From the NCBI RefSeq assembly GCF_900155965.1, contig NZ_FTMG01000002.1, forward strand, positions 248,001 through 312,000: a stretch of DNA of 64,000 nucleotides, read 5' to 3'. The notes beneath the pieces were generated by a model that saw only the letters and a list, made by a program, of their open reading frames with translations, was not told where the DNA came from and made no database searches. The stretch is from Mucilaginibacter lappiensis. Lineage in GTDB: Bacteria > Bacteroidota > Bacteroidia > Sphingobacteriales > Sphingobacteriaceae. The number at the start of each line of letters is the position of its first letter. The stretch's first letter is position 1. The translations under genes were made by a program, and so were the position numbers. Below, piece after piece: positions 11,024 to 20,460 of the stretch.

Positions 11024-12259
11024 TTATTGATTTATAGCAAAAGCTTCCCAACCCGAGGCCGTTGTTCGGGTACAGGTCATGGGCTGTGTGCCATTCTCGC
11101 TCGAGATGAAATCGCCATTATTCCCTCTGAGCGTAACTTTGCCATCGGAGGTTGGGATCCAATCAAATTTTTCCCAGTCGCTAACGGTAGTGCGATTACA
11201 GGTAATGGCTTGTGTGCCATTTTCTGAAGACACATATTTACCCATGCTTTGCAGCGCAACTTTGCCACCGCCAGCATCAACCACGGTAAAAGTTTCCCAT
11301 GTGGAAGCAGTTGGACGGTTGCAGTTCATGGCCTGCGTACCGTTTTCGCTGCTTACATATTGGTTATTAAAACCTTTAAGGGTGATGTTTTGACCAATAG
11401 GTGGGTTTGATGGAGGCGTGCTGGTGCCCGAAAGATCATAAACGCGCACATAATCAACCTGCATGTTACAAGGCAGGGAACCATTATCAATGTTATTGCC
11501 GGGCAAGTCGCCGCCGATAGCCAGGTTCAGGATAATAAAGAACGGATTGTGGAATGCGCCTGTATTGTTAATATTGTTGGCAATATTGCCGGTTACATAC
11601 AGGGTATTATCCACATACCAGCGGATAGAGTTAGTATCCCACTCCACAGCGTAGGTATGGAAACCGGTTGGGCTGGTCGTAGTACTGCCACCATATTGGG
11701 TATGCTGATTGCCACCAGCCACGGCCCAATGCATGGTTCCCAGGATAGTATTGGAGGTGTTAACCTGCTCCATAATATCAATTTCACCGCAGCTTGGCCA
11801 TGGTGTACCATTGTTGATACTGGCGCCCAGCATCCAGAAAGCCGGCCAGGTGCCCTGTACTGCAGGCAGCTTGATACTGGCTTCGATGCGGCCATACGTT
11901 GGGGCAAACTTGCCCGCAGTAGTTAGCTTGGCCGAAGTGTATGGCTGGCCGCCCACCGATTGCTGACGTGCGGTAATAGTAAGTAATCCTCCTCCTACCG
12001 TGGCATTGGCCGACTGATAGTACTCTTTTTCGTTATTCACATTTGGATTGCCGTTTTCAATGTTCCAGTTGGCCGTGTTTACGCTGGAGCCGTTAAACTC
12101 GTCAGACCATATCAACGTGCCTGCCCTTGGCGTACTAACTTGTGTAGGATCGGCTTTCGAAGCCGCGGACTTGTTCAGGTCTTTTTTACACGATGCGGTA
12201 AATACCAGGAGCGCCATTACTATAAGGGCTCCTTTTGCAGAAATTAAAAATGATTTCAT
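11024..12259 (-). CDS. GH16 beta-glucanase (laminarinase type) lipoprotein with C-terminal beta-trefoil
   Basis: A 411-residue lipoprotein (lipidated Cys24 in FTASCKKD). The GH16 domain (~45-280) carries the catalytic E159-x-D161-x-x-E164 in CGEIDIMEQ, the nucleophile/acid-base signature of the retaining beta-1,3(4)-glucanases. Residues ~290-411 are three ~40-residue repeats, each with SSENGTQ and a TW/W-E-F element, which predicts a fascin-like beta-trefoil, probably a glycan-binding module. It is the third gene of a minus-strand cluster and its trefoil is almost identical to that of the GH30 protein. It should cut beta-1,3-glucan at the cell surface. Confidence 0.9.
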   Translation of the reverse strand: MKSFLISAKGALIVMALLVFTASCKKDLNKSAASKADPTQVSTPRAGTLIWSDEFNGSSVNTANWNIENGNPNVNNEKEYYQSANATVGGGLLTITARQQSVGGQPYTSAKLTTAGKFAPTYGRIEASIKLPAVQGTWPAFWMLGASINNGTPWPSCGEIDIMEQVNTSNTILGTMHWAVAGGNQHTQYGGSTTTSPTGFHTYAVEWDTNSIRWYVDNTLYVTGNIANNINNTGAFHNPFFIILNLAIGGDLPGNNIDNGSLPCNMQVDYVRVYDLSGTSTPPSNPPIGQNITLKGFNNQYVSSENGTQAMNCNRPTASTWETFTVVDAGGGKVALQSMGKYVSSENGTQAITCNRTTVSDWEKFDWIPTSDGKVTLRGNNGDFISSENGTQPMTCTRTTASGWEAFAINQ

Positions 12260-12320
12260 AATGTCGGTTTATGTTAATAATTAAGTGGTTGTAACAAAAC
12301 TGATGATGGTTTGGCTCAGA

Positions 12321-13154
12321 CTATGGCAAGCTGTATACCCGTACATAATCAACCTGCATGGTGCATGGTAAGGCGCCATCATTAATGGTATTGCCAGGCA
12401 AATCGCCTCCAATAGCCAGGTTCAGGATAATGAAAAATGGATTGTGAAAAGCGCCGGTATTGTTAATGTTATTGGTAATGTTGCCGGTTACATAATTGTT
12501 GCCATCAACAAACCATTTGATACCGGTACTGGTCCATTCTATAGCATAAGTATGAAAATCGGTTACGCTGGTTGTGGTGTTGCCGCCATATTGAGTATGT
12601 TGGTTGCCACCGGCAACGGCCCAATGCATGGTTCCTAAAATGGTGCTGGAAGTATTCACCTGCTCCATAATGTCCATTTCGCCGCAGCTTGGCCAAGGGG
12701 TACCATTGTTGATACTGGCGCCCAGCGTCCAGAAAGCCGGCCAGGTCCCTTGTACTGCGGGTAGTTTGATTCGCGCTTCGATACGGCCATAAGTTGGCTG
12801 AAACTTGCCCGCAGTTGTTAGCTTACCCGAGGTGTAAGGCTGCCCGCCAACACTTTGTTTACGTGCCGTAATATTCAGGAAGCCTCCGGATACGGTAATG
12901 TTGGATGATTGGTAAAATTCCTTTTCATTGTTTACACCGGGGTTGCCATTAATAATGTTCCAGTTGTTGGTGTTTACACTGGTGCCGTTAAACTCGTCAG
13001 ACCATACCAGCGTGCCCGCCCTTGGTGTGCTCACTTGGGTTGGGTCGGTTTGTGAAGCGGCTGGTTTGTTAAGGTCCTTTTTACAGGATGTTGTTAGTGC
13101 CAAAAGCGCCATGGCTGCCACGGCTCCTTTGGTGATGTTTAAAATTGGTTTCAT
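12321..13154 (-). CDS. GH16 beta-glucanase (laminarinase type) lipoprotein, single domain
   Basis: A 277-residue paralogue of the neighbouring GH16, nearly identical through the catalytic domain, with E159, D161 and E164 at the same positions (CGEMDIMEQ) and lipid Cys24 (LTTSCKKD). It stops directly after YVRVYSLP, where the longer copy continues into a linker and beta-trefoil, so it lacks the accessory domain. Spacing of ~40 and ~60 bp to its neighbours suggests co-transcription. The pair probably arose by tandem duplication; the difference in accessory domain could separate soluble from polymer-bound substrates. Confidence 0.9.
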   Translation of the reverse strand: MKPILNITKGAVAAMALLALTTSCKKDLNKPAASQTDPTQVSTPRAGTLVWSDEFNGTSVNTNNWNIINGNPGVNNEKEFYQSSNITVSGGFLNITARKQSVGGQPYTSGKLTTAGKFQPTYGRIEARIKLPAVQGTWPAFWTLGASINNGTPWPSCGEMDIMEQVNTSSTILGTMHWAVAGGNQHTQYGGNTTTSVTDFHTYAIEWTSTGIKWFVDGNNYVTGNITNNINNTGAFHNPFFIILNLAIGGDLPGNTINDGALPCTMQVDYVRVYSLP

Positions 13155-13194
13155 AAGATAGGTATGTTAATGGTTAAGTAGTTAGTTGCATACA

Positions 13195-15078
13195 TTATTG
13201 GTTTATGCCAAAAGCCTCCCAGCCCGATGCGGTAGCACGGGTGCAGGTCATGGCTTGTGTGCCGTTTTCGCTGGATACGAATTTGCTGTTGTTGCCGCGG
13301 AGGGTAACCTTGCCATCGGTGGTAAGTATCCAGTCAAACTTTTCGGTATCGGTGATAGAGGTACGGTTACAGGTAATGGCCTGTGTACCGTTTTCTGAGG
13401 ATACATACTTGCCCATGGCTTGCAACGCGACTTTGCCGCCGCCTGCATCAACCACAGTAAATGTTTCCCATGCCGATGCCGTTGGTCGGTTGCAGTTCAT
13501 GGCCTGTGTGCCATTCTCGCTGCTTACATATTGGTTATTAAATCCCTTAAGTGTGACGGTAGAACCTATTGGAGCTCCCGTTCCCGTACCTCCACCCGAT
13601 GATTGGGTACCCGACCATTTGAAGGTGGCCACCGCGCCGGCTGCCAGGCTATAAGTAAACGACTCGGCACCCCATTTCACCTTAAAGCTAACGGCAGATG
13701 ATCCGTTGTTTAAAGCTACAAGAACCTTACTGCCATCAGAGTTTTTGAAAGCCACATTTTGGATACTACCGGATAAATTCGACGAAATACGAACAGCTCC
13801 TGGGCGTACAAACCGTGCCGCGTGACCAATAATATAGTAACCAACATTACGGGTAATAGATGTACCGCTTACAGTAATACCGCCCAAGCAGGTGCTACAG
13901 CCCCCTGGTGTGTGTGGGTTGTTATTCGGGTCTGATGCCAGGTTCCACTCCAGTACATTGCGGCTCCAGTTGCGGGTAGCACCAATGATGAGGGTATTAA
14001 GGTGCCAGGAAAGATCGCCGCCAAAATTGCTTGGTGCGCCAACCCATTGCTCGGTAAAATAAACGTTCTTGTTAGGATAGGCATTGTGCACATCTGTCAA
14101 TGCGCCAATGCTGCCTGCGTACAGGTGGAAGGCTGAGCCATCTACATAAGGATTAGCTCCTCCATCTGCCAGTACGGCTTCGGGGTAATCTATCCTGTCG
14201 GTATTGTGATCATAGGCGATGATCTTGGTATTCAGGCCGGCGCCTTGTAATTGTGGTCCCAGGTTGTTTTTGATAAAATTAGCCTGCTCACTGGCCTGCA
14301 TCACCATACTTGGATTATTATTGGGATTCAGCGGCTCATTTTGGGGGGTTATGGCATCAATTGTAATGCCTTGCGCCTGCATGGCTTGTATGTATTTTAC
14401 AAAGTAACGGGCATAAGCATCATAGTATGCGGTATTCAAGCTACCACCGGTATAACCGTTATTACCGGTGGTGTTTACCTTCATCCAGGTTGGGGCCGTC
14501 CATGGGGTGGCCAGTATTTTGATAGATGGATTAATGGCTAGTATTTTTTTGAGGATAGGGATCAGATCCTGGTTTTCCTGGCTGATGCTGAAGTTGTTCA
14601 TGTTTACATCGCCCGATGTTTGATTATACGTAAAATCGCTGGAGCTCAAGTCGGATGCGCCAATGCTTATACGTAAATAACTAATCCCGATTTGCCCGTT
14701 GGAGGTACCAAAAAGTTCATTCAATACAGCGGCCTGGTTACCACCAAGGCCATTGAGCAAGCCTGCGCTGCCGCCGGTTAAGGTAAAGCCAAATCCATCA
14801 ATACCCTGGTAAGTGGTGTTTTCGTCAACGGTTACGGTGGTAGCATTAGTACCGGCATCGGCAGCAAAATTGAAACTGGCTTGTGCCTCTAATTGTTTCG
14901 ACCTGTCGGATGTCGTAACCCAGGCATTCACCACTTCATTTGCAGCACGCGATACGGTTTGCGTACCCTGCCCAGGAGCGGCGGCTGAAGCACGGGAATC
15001 CTTTTTGCAGGAATAAAATATCCCGGCGGATAGCAGGATAAATGCCGCCAGCCATTTTAAATTGTAATTGATCTTCAT
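13195..15078 (-). CDS. GH30 glucanase (endo-beta-1,6-glucanase/glucosylceramidase type) with C-terminal beta-trefoil
   Basis: A 627-residue lipoprotein (Cys24 in FYSCKKD). The GH30 barrel and its side beta-structure occupy ~75-495; E248 (TPQNEPLN) is the acid/base and E343 (YFTEQW) the nucleophile of the clan A pattern. A Gly/Thr linker leads to a three-repeat SSENGTQ beta-trefoil (~505-627) like that of the downstream GH16. With GH16 partners, the likely substrate is a beta-1,3/1,6-glucan (laminarin, fungal wall), GH30 removing or cutting beta-1,6 links. First gene of the cluster; a candidate promoter lies ~190 bp upstream. Confidence 0.9.
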   Translation of the reverse strand: MKINYNLKWLAAFILLSAGIFYSCKKDSRASAAAPGQGTQTVSRAANEVVNAWVTTSDRSKQLEAQASFNFAADAGTNATTVTVDENTTYQGIDGFGFTLTGGSAGLLNGLGGNQAAVLNELFGTSNGQIGISYLRISIGASDLSSSDFTYNQTSGDVNMNNFSISQENQDLIPILKKILAINPSIKILATPWTAPTWMKVNTTGNNGYTGGSLNTAYYDAYARYFVKYIQAMQAQGITIDAITPQNEPLNPNNNPSMVMQASEQANFIKNNLGPQLQGAGLNTKIIAYDHNTDRIDYPEAVLADGGANPYVDGSAFHLYAGSIGALTDVHNAYPNKNVYFTEQWVGAPSNFGGDLSWHLNTLIIGATRNWSRNVLEWNLASDPNNNPHTPGGCSTCLGGITVSGTSITRNVGYYIIGHAARFVRPGAVRISSNLSGSIQNVAFKNSDGSKVLVALNNGSSAVSFKVKWGAESFTYSLAAGAVATFKWSGTQSSGGGTGTGAPIGSTVTLKGFNNQYVSSENGTQAMNCNRPTASAWETFTVVDAGGGKVALQAMGKYVSSENGTQAITCNRTSITDTEKFDWILTTDGKVTLRGNNSKFVSSENGTQAMTCTRATASGWEAFGINQ

Positions 15079-15529
15079 AAGTTGTTATTAGTTAATTAAT
15101 TGGTTTTTGTGCATGAATCCTAACGGGCCGTTTATCTGCAACATGCGCAAAGCGCCTCATGTAATTTAACCACAGCTTAAAATAATTGAAATTTTAACCC
15201 GTGTATCAATTACACCAGCGTAAATGTTTTTCAGAAAGGCAACGTTATGTACGGTTTATAAATGTTGTAACAAATTTATGTTATTTTAAACGTAATAAGC
15301 AAGAAAAATATTCATAAATAACTGATTAATAATAAGTTATATTGAATTCGATACGCTTTAAACGCAGACTCATAAACTTTATAATAGGGCTGCTTAATGG
15401 TATAGGGAAGGTTTTTATAAATAAAATGAATATTTGTGATACGCTTGTATCGCAATTAATTTTAAAGAAAAAAGCGGGGGGGGGCTATACTTGAAAGTAT
15501 AGTAAGAGCCTAATAAACAGGACGATGGA
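15079..15529. other. 451-bp intergenic region upstream of the glucanase cluster
   Basis: Contains the candidate glucanase promoter (15271-15302), and near the 7TM gene a 9-G homopolymer (15476-15484) beside a small hairpin CTATACT/AGTATAG (15485-15502). I saw no coding sequence. Confidence 0.5.
15271..15302 (-). promoter_or_regulatory. candidate Bacteroidota sigma-A promoter of the glucanase cluster
   Basis: Minus strand: TTG at 15302-15300, 21 bp, then TAAATTTG (TAnnTTTG) at 15278-15271. This matches the Bacteroidota consensus spacing but lies 193 bp from the GH30 start, leaving a long leader. Confidence 0.4.
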
Positions 15530-17446
15530 TTAATTGGCCGAATTGTCGATCACTAGCTTGCTCCAGCCTTTATTGCCGGCATCTTTGATTTCTTTCTTCC
15601 TGGTTTCCATCACTTTTTTAATACGCGAACTATAGGCCCAGCAGGTACTTTGACGGATAGACAGGATCTCAGATAGCTTATGCGATGATATTTTTCCTTT
15701 AGTAGAATACATTAAAAATATCATATAAAAGGCCTTATTGATAGGTATGCGCGTATTCTGTAAAATGGTATAAGCTATTACCGATTCTTCATAGCCGCAT
15801 TTGGAGCATCTACGGCTATAAGGTAAGTGTCCGCTGCCATAATGGGTGTTATTACATTTGCGGCAGGCATAGCCGTTAGCCCATTTCAAGTCTGACAGAA
15901 ACTTAAAGCAGGTTTCCCGGTCTGGATATATCCTGCTGAATTCCTCAAAATCAACCTCGGCCGACATTACACGGTCGTGCGTCACTTTTTCAATGTCGTT
16001 ATGTAAAATGATATTATCCTTTTCCAGTAATATATTCATCCTCGAAATTTCTTCGGCTTGCTGCTGCAACAATTCATTAACGGACCGGAGCTCTTCGTTC
16101 TGCTCGGCTATCATGCCCGATTTTTCGACCAGCTCTTTGGTGCGCTCCTGTACCTGCTCTTCCAGGCGTTTGTTGAGTACATCTTTAAGCTCCTCGTTTT
16201 GCTTCATTTGCATCATAATGCTATGCTGGGCATCATCCTTTTCCTTTTTCAATATCCTTACCTTATCGCCAATGGCAAAAGAGATAAACAGCATTTCCAT
16301 AATAAAGCAACCACTCAGACTGTAATAATCAAACTCGGTAACGGGCAACCACCATATATTGAGGGCTATACAGCTTTTGATAATAAAGCCGATGAGCAAA
16401 AAACTATAACCTATCACAAAAAAACGTGCCGGCTTATACCCGGTAAGTAAAGTATAACAACCCGCATAAAACGCGAGCGACAAAGGAATAAATTCAACGA
16501 TCTTGTAATTGAACCAGCAGTTATTGATGAAAAGGCAGGCGGCAAAAAACAAACAGCGACCTAAAATTACCCAGCGGATCAGCTTGTTTAAGCGCGGGGC
16601 GTTCTTCTTTAAATTAAGCAGTTTTTGGGTAAATAGCACCGCGAAAATACTGGCGGCAAATAAGGCTATGCCATAGGCGTACTGGTTCCAGAAGGGAGCG
16701 TTTGGCCACATGTACTGATAAGCAATACCATCGGCACACATTTCATATAAGCCAATGCTGATATTGTAGGCGATGTAATACAGGTATTGTATCTGCCGCA
16801 TAGCAATAAACATCATGAAATTGTACAGGCCAAATACCAATATCATCCCATAAAAAACACCAAAGAAGAAATACTCATCCAGCGCGTAGCTGATAAACCG
16901 GCTTACCGAACGTAATACAATGATGATATTTACCGAATGGTTTGATTTGATACGAACGTAATAAACACCATCGTTATCGGTATTGGGGTTAAGGTTTAAC
17001 GTAAGGTTTTTATGCTGATAGAACCGCGCCCCGAAGGGATGCTGGCTGCCAAGGGATGTTACCAGGTAATTACCCTGCGTTCCGGGCGAATAAACAGTAA
17101 TGCTATCAATGGTTTGATCAAAAAACTCCAGTATCCAGCTGTTTTTGGTGCCCGGGGTTTTACCTATCTTCAAACGATACCAGTAGGCCGAGCCAAAATG
17201 TTTGGTTACCGGGGTGGGTTCGGTATTAATTTTAAAACCACCGGCAAGCGCCAGGCTTTTTACCTGGTTAAAAGTAAGTTTCCCGGTAGTATCTTCCAGG
17301 TATAAGAGTTGTTTGTATTCAAATATATGTTGCTGAACCTTATCATTGATGGGTACTATATTTTGAGCGCATGCGTTTACAATAAGGCACAAAAGCAGTA
17401 CCTGGGTTATCTGAAAAGACCGCAATAAAAATTTCAACATGCTCAC
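15530..17446 (-). CDS. 7TM-DISM membrane sensor fused to an IS1595-type zinc ribbon/helical domain
   Basis: A 638-residue fusion. After a signal peptide come an extracellular beta-domain of 7TMR-DISMED2 type (~30-185), a seven-helix 7TMR-DISM membrane region (~190-395) and a long coiled coil (~400-490). The C-terminus is unusual: C528-x2-C531 and C547-x2-C550 form a zinc ribbon, followed by a helical segment with TKGKISSHKLSEILSIRQST, the arrangement of the N-terminal DNA-binding part of IS1595 (ISXO2) transposases, but no DDE nuclease domain follows. I infer a membrane-tethered regulator that reads an extracellular ligand and binds nucleic acid in the cytoplasm. It sits upstream of the glucanase cluster on the same strand. 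Confidence 0.8.
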   Translation of the reverse strand: MSMLKFLLRSFQITQVLLLCLIVNACAQNIVPINDKVQQHIFEYKQLLYLEDTTGKLTFNQVKSLALAGGFKINTEPTPVTKHFGSAYWYRLKIGKTPGTKNSWILEFFDQTIDSITVYSPGTQGNYLVTSLGSQHPFGARFYQHKNLTLNLNPNTDNDGVYYVRIKSNHSVNIIIVLRSVSRFISYALDEYFFFGVFYGMILVFGLYNFMMFIAMRQIQYLYYIAYNISIGLYEMCADGIAYQYMWPNAPFWNQYAYGIALFAASIFAVLFTQKLLNLKKNAPRLNKLIRWVILGRCLFFAACLFINNCWFNYKIVEFIPLSLAFYAGCYTLLTGYKPARFFVIGYSFLLIGFIIKSCIALNIWWLPVTEFDYYSLSGCFIMEMLFISFAIGDKVRILKKEKDDAQHSIMMQMKQNEELKDVLNKRLEEQVQERTKELVEKSGMIAEQNEELRSVNELLQQQAEEISRMNILLEKDNIILHNDIEKVTHDRVMSAEVDFEEFSRIYPDRETCFKFLSDLKWANGYACRKCNNTHYGSGHLPYSRRCSKCGYEESVIAYTILQNTRIPINKAFYMIFLMYSTKGKISSHKLSEILSIRQSTCWAYSSRIKKVMETRKKEIKDAGNKGWSKLVIDNSAN

Positions 17447-17462
17447 TCGCAGGGTAAGGAAT

Positions 17463-17500
17463 CTTCGGTACCGATAATTTAATAATTACTGGTACCGAAG
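17463..17500. promoter_or_regulatory. perfect inverted repeat upstream of the 7TM gene, candidate operator
   Basis: CTTCGGTACC and its exact complement GGTACCGAAG separated by 18 AT-rich bases, 17 bp in front of the 7TM start and in the divergent space before modA. Half-site spacing of 28 bp centre to centre would put both on nearly the same DNA face for a dimeric regulator. Confidence 0.4.
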
Positions 17501-17703
17501 CTGGTTAGTTTTGGTTAGCGTCAGGCCGGATACAATTATAGTAGTTTTCTTTCTATTATCCTATTAAAAGTACGCAATACAGTTATTTAACGGGGTGTAA
17601 ATAAGTATTATAAGGTTAATTTAATCATTTTTGCTTCAAAAAGAGGCCAAATAACCCTTATTCATGGGCCAACAGTGTATATTAGTATCTTTTATTGAAC
17701 ATT

Positions 17704-18456
17704 ATGAATAAAAAACGGGTCCTATTTTTAATGCTTGCGGGGGTTTTACTGCATGGTGTAGTACTGGCTCAGAATATACGGGTGGCTGCCGCAGCCAATC
17801 TGCAATCGGTTATAACGGTTTTACAGAAAGATTTTAAACAAAGAACGGGTATCGTGATAGAACCTATTGTTGGCTCATCCGGAAAACTGGTAGCGCAGAT
17901 CAGCAATGGCGCCCCTTTCGACATATTCTTATCAGCGGATATGAGCTTTCCCGAAACGCTGTTTAAAAATGGCTTTGCCGAAAAAAAGCCGGTAGTTTAT
18001 GCCGCCGGGAGTTTGATCATCTGCAGTTCGCAAAATATTGGGTTTACTAATTGGGAGCGTTTATTACTGAGCGCCCGGGTAAAAAAAATAGCCATTGCCA
18101 ATCCGGCCATTGCCCCATATGGTAAGGCCGCTACCGAATTATTGCAACAGAAAGGTATTCTGGATGATGTACAATCCAAAGTTGTTTATGGCGAAAGCAT
18201 ATCGCAGGTAAACACTTATATCACTACGGGGGTGGTTGATTTAGGCTTTACTACCCAATCGCTCATTAAAGAAACCGGCAGCAAAACCAAGTTGTATTAC
18301 CAGGCGATCGACCCAAAACAATATGAACCTATATTACAGGGTCTGGTACTATTAAAACACGGGGCCAACAACCCCAATGCCGAAAAATTTTACCAGTATA
18401 TACTAAGCCCGGCTGCAAAACGGATATTTACAGCGTATGGTTACCGGCTTCCATAA
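17704..18456 (+). CDS. modA: molybdate ABC transporter, periplasmic binding protein
   Basis: A 250-residue protein with signal peptide (ends VVLAQ) and the ModA signature: RVAAAANLQSV at the mature N-terminus, GSSGKLVAQISNGAPFDIFLSAD, and ANPAIAPYGKAA. These loops hold the Ser/Ala/Tyr ligands of the oxyanion. ATG 17704 is preferred over the in-frame TTG at 17695. It captures molybdate (or tungstate) and delivers it to ModB. First gene of a compact modABC operon; at least two molybdoenzymes are encoded nearby. Confidence 0.93.
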   Translation: MNKKRVLFLMLAGVLLHGVVLAQNIRVAAAANLQSVITVLQKDFKQRTGIVIEPIVGSSGKLVAQISNGAPFDIFLSADMSFPETLFKNGFAEKKPVVYAAGSLIICSSQNIGFTNWERLLLSARVKKIAIANPAIAPYGKAATELLQQKGILDDVQSKVVYGESISQVNTYITTGVVDLGFTTQSLIKETGSKTKLYYQAIDPKQYEPILQGLVLLKHGANNPNAEKFYQYILSPAAKRIFTAYGYRLP

Positions 18457-18480
18457 AAACAATTAACCCGATATTTTCTG

Positions 18481-19152
18481 ATGGATTTTTCACCCATTTG
18501 GCTCACCCTAAAACTGGCGGGTATCACTACCCTGATATTGCTGTTTGTGGGCCTGCCCTTTGCCTGGTGGCTTTCCCGGGGGAGGTCGTTCTGGAAAATT
18601 ATCATAGAAGCCATTATTACCATGCCCTTGGTATTACCGCCATCGGTATTAGGTTTTTATTTGTTACTGGCTTTTAGTACGCAGCATGGCTTGGGTAAAT
18701 GGCTGCAAAAAGTATTTGATGTACAGTTTGTATTCTCGTTTCAGGGTCTGGTACTGGCATCGGTTATTTACAGTATACCCTTTATGGTTGGCCCGGTAAA
18801 ATCGGCCTTACAGCAGTTGCCATCTTCGCTGGCCGAGGCTTCGTATACCCTGGGTAAAACCGAATGGCAAACATTCAGGTACGTATTACTGCCCAACATC
18901 AAACCATCGTTATTAACGGCCGCGGTGCTTACTTTTGCTCATACCCTGGGCGAATTTGGCGTGGTATTGATGATTGGGGGAAACATCCCCGGCGTAACAC
19001 GGGTGGCCTCCATTGCGGTTTACGATGCTGTAGAACAGCGGGATTACGCCATGGCCAACAACTATTCGCTCATTTTATTTGCCATTACTTTTGTATTGGT
19101 GATAGCTGTTTTTGTGTTTAATAAATATCAGGCAAAAGGCCCTTTAGCATGA
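18481..19152 (+). CDS. modB: molybdate ABC transporter permease
   Basis: A 223-residue inner-membrane permease with five to six hydrophobic helices. The coupling-helix EAA loop reads EASYTLGKTEWQTFRYVLLP (~residues 120-139), and PLVLPPSVLGFYLL and HTLGEFGVVLMIGG are typical of ModB. It starts 24 bp after modA and overlaps modC by 4 bp (ATGA), so the three genes are translationally coupled. Confidence 0.93.
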   Translation: MDFSPIWLTLKLAGITTLILLFVGLPFAWWLSRGRSFWKIIIEAIITMPLVLPPSVLGFYLLLAFSTQHGLGKWLQKVFDVQFVFSFQGLVLASVIYSIPFMVGPVKSALQQLPSSLAEASYTLGKTEWQTFRYVLLPNIKPSLLTAAVLTFAHTLGEFGVVLMIGGNIPGVTRVASIAVYDAVEQRDYAMANNYSLILFAITFVLVIAVFVFNKYQAKGPLA

Positions 19153-19766
19153 TCAATATAGCCATCGAAAAAAAGCTAAAGGCCTACCACGGGCAACAGG
19201 TATTGAAGGTTAACCGCCAGTTTACTACCGGCAGCGTCACCAAAATATACGGGCCGTCGGGATCCGGGAAAACAACATTTTTAAAGATTATAGCCGGATT
19301 GGTAACGCCAGAAAAAGGGACGATTGTATCCGATGACATTACCTGGTTTAATGCAGAAACCAAGGTCAATATACCCACTCAAAAAAGAAATACCGGATTT
19401 GTTTTTCAGCAGTATGCGCTGTTTCCGAACATGACCGTAAGGCAGCACCTGGAATATGCCACTGCAGACGAAGCCTGGATAAAAAAATTATTGCTTTTAG
19501 GTAAGCTGGATACTTTACAGGAGCACAAGCCTGATTATTTATCGGGCGGACAACAGCAGCGCCTGGCCATATTACGTGCCCTGGCCACTAAACCACAGAT
19601 ATTATTAATGGATGAGCCCTTCTCGGCCCTTGATCCTAAAATGAAAACCGAACTGATTGGTGAGTTAAAAGAGGTGATTAAAGAGCTGAATATAACCACG
19701 CTGATCGTGAGCCATAACCCGCAGGAACTTGACGGATGGGCCGATGGGGAGCTGGTGTTTGAGTAA
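19149..19766 (+). CDS. modC: molybdate ABC transporter ATP-binding protein, short form
   Basis: A 205-residue ATPase with Walker A GPSGSGKTT, Q-loop FVFQQYALFPNMT, signature LSGGQQQRLAILRA, Walker B ILLMDEPFSALDP and switch His in VSHNP. It ends soon after the nucleotide-binding domain; the C-terminal molybdate-sensing TOBE/MOP domain of Escherichia coli ModC (~350 aa) is absent, so feedback inhibition by internal molybdate is unlikely. Start overlaps the modB stop. Confidence 0.92.
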   Translation: MINIAIEKKLKAYHGQQVLKVNRQFTTGSVTKIYGPSGSGKTTFLKIIAGLVTPEKGTIVSDDITWFNAETKVNIPTQKRNTGFVFQQYALFPNMTVRQHLEYATADEAWIKKLLLLGKLDTLQEHKPDYLSGGQQQRLAILRALATKPQILLMDEPFSALDPKMKTELIGELKEVIKELNITTLIVSHNPQELDGWADGELVFE

Positions 19767-19781
19767 GAATACTGTAGATGT

Positions 19782-19860
19782 TGTGATCCTGAGGAACGAA
19801 GGATCTATTCGTAAAAAGGCATAGCGCACAATAGATGCTTCACTCCGTTCAGCATGACAA
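19782..19860. repeat. dispersed ~80-bp palindromic repeat, copy 1
   Basis: Begins TGTGATCCTGAGGAACGAAG and ends CCGTTCAGCATGACA, with ATCTATT/AATAGAT halves inside. Same family as 36445-36521 and 60030-60108; each copy lies just after a stop codon. Confidence 0.75.
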
Positions 19861-19886
19861 GGAGATTTGTTAGTGCAAAGGTAAAA

Positions 19887-20010
19887 ATGCAAAAAAGTGG
19901 GTTTACATATAAATCCACTTTTTTGCACGTAAGTTCATTTAAATTGTTGATTATCAACTATATAAATTCATGTTAACCATGAAAAGTGTAAACCATGTAA
20001 ACCCACTTTT
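19887..20010. repeat. MITE-like element, copy A
   Basis: Bounded by AAGTGGGTTTACAT and its complement ATGTAAACCCACTT. The right 41 bp (19970-20010) are identical to 55930-55970 in copy B, while the middle is diverged but alignable. The left part folds alone into TGCAAAAAAGTGG/CCACTTTTTTGCA. It separates modC from the convergent Met-rich peptide gene, in a 365-bp stretch with no other gene. Confidence 0.75.
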
Positions 20011-20131
20011 CACAAGAATAAGCATGGTAGACGGGCTTCTGTGCACGATCCTTCGACAAGCCCAGGATAACATGCGGAGCACAAACAAAAAAGGGAGGAG
20101 CAAGCCCCTCCCCCTCAAACAATACATAAAC

Positions 20132-20410
20132 TCACATTTTACCAGCAGTGTCTTTTGACATTTTCTTTTTGCCCATTTTGTCATTTGACATTTTGTCTTT
20201 GGACATTTTATCCATCTTGTCGGTTTTCTTTTTGCCCATCTTATCCATCTTGTCCATTTTTTTGCCTTTGGCCATCTTGTCCATTTTGCCGGTATCACTT
20301 ACCGCAACGGTTGATGTTTTTAATGGTGTTACTGATTTGGCTTGTACGCTTAAGGTTAAACATACAGCTACTAAACCTGCGGCTAAAGCGCCTGAAATAA
20401 TTGATTTCAT
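20132..20410 (-). CDS. secreted Met/Lys/Asp-rich repeat peptide (MxKDx-like; MrpX-like)
   Basis: A 92-residue precursor. A signal peptide (~1-24, ends SVQA) is followed by a mature chain of about 68 residues with 11 methionines, spaced every 3-5 residues in KMDKM/DKMSK units, and many Lys and Asp. This is the look of the pentapeptide MxKDx repeat family and of MrpX, the periplasmic methionine-rich peptide that consumes hypochlorite in Azospira. It is the last gene after sigma and anti-sigma genes and has its own copy of their promoter (20461-20490). I infer a sacrificial oxidant sink reduced by the molybdoenzyme at 23191. Confidence 0.8.
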   Translation of the reverse strand: MKSIISGALAAGLVAVCLTLSVQAKSVTPLKTSTVAVSDTGKMDKMAKGKKMDKMDKMGKKKTDKMDKMSKDKMSNDKMGKKKMSKDTAGKM

Positions 20411-20460
20411 ACTTTGATTTTTAAAGTTTTAATGTGTGGTTCTTTATTAACATTTAAACC

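Noticed and set aside
15530..15960. An intact IS1595 transposon
   Set aside because: Only the zinc-ribbon/helical part is present, fused in frame to a membrane sensor; no nuclease domain, terminal repeats or target duplication seen.
19954..20298. Minus-strand ORF with RWIKCPK repeats
   Set aside because: Out-of-frame reading of the Met-rich peptide gene extended into the MITE-like element.
20148..20417. Plus-strand ORF opposite the Met-rich peptide gene, rich in LSILDIL-type repeats
   Set aside because: It is the antisense of the low-complexity KMDKM repeats; no signal, RBS or homology logic.
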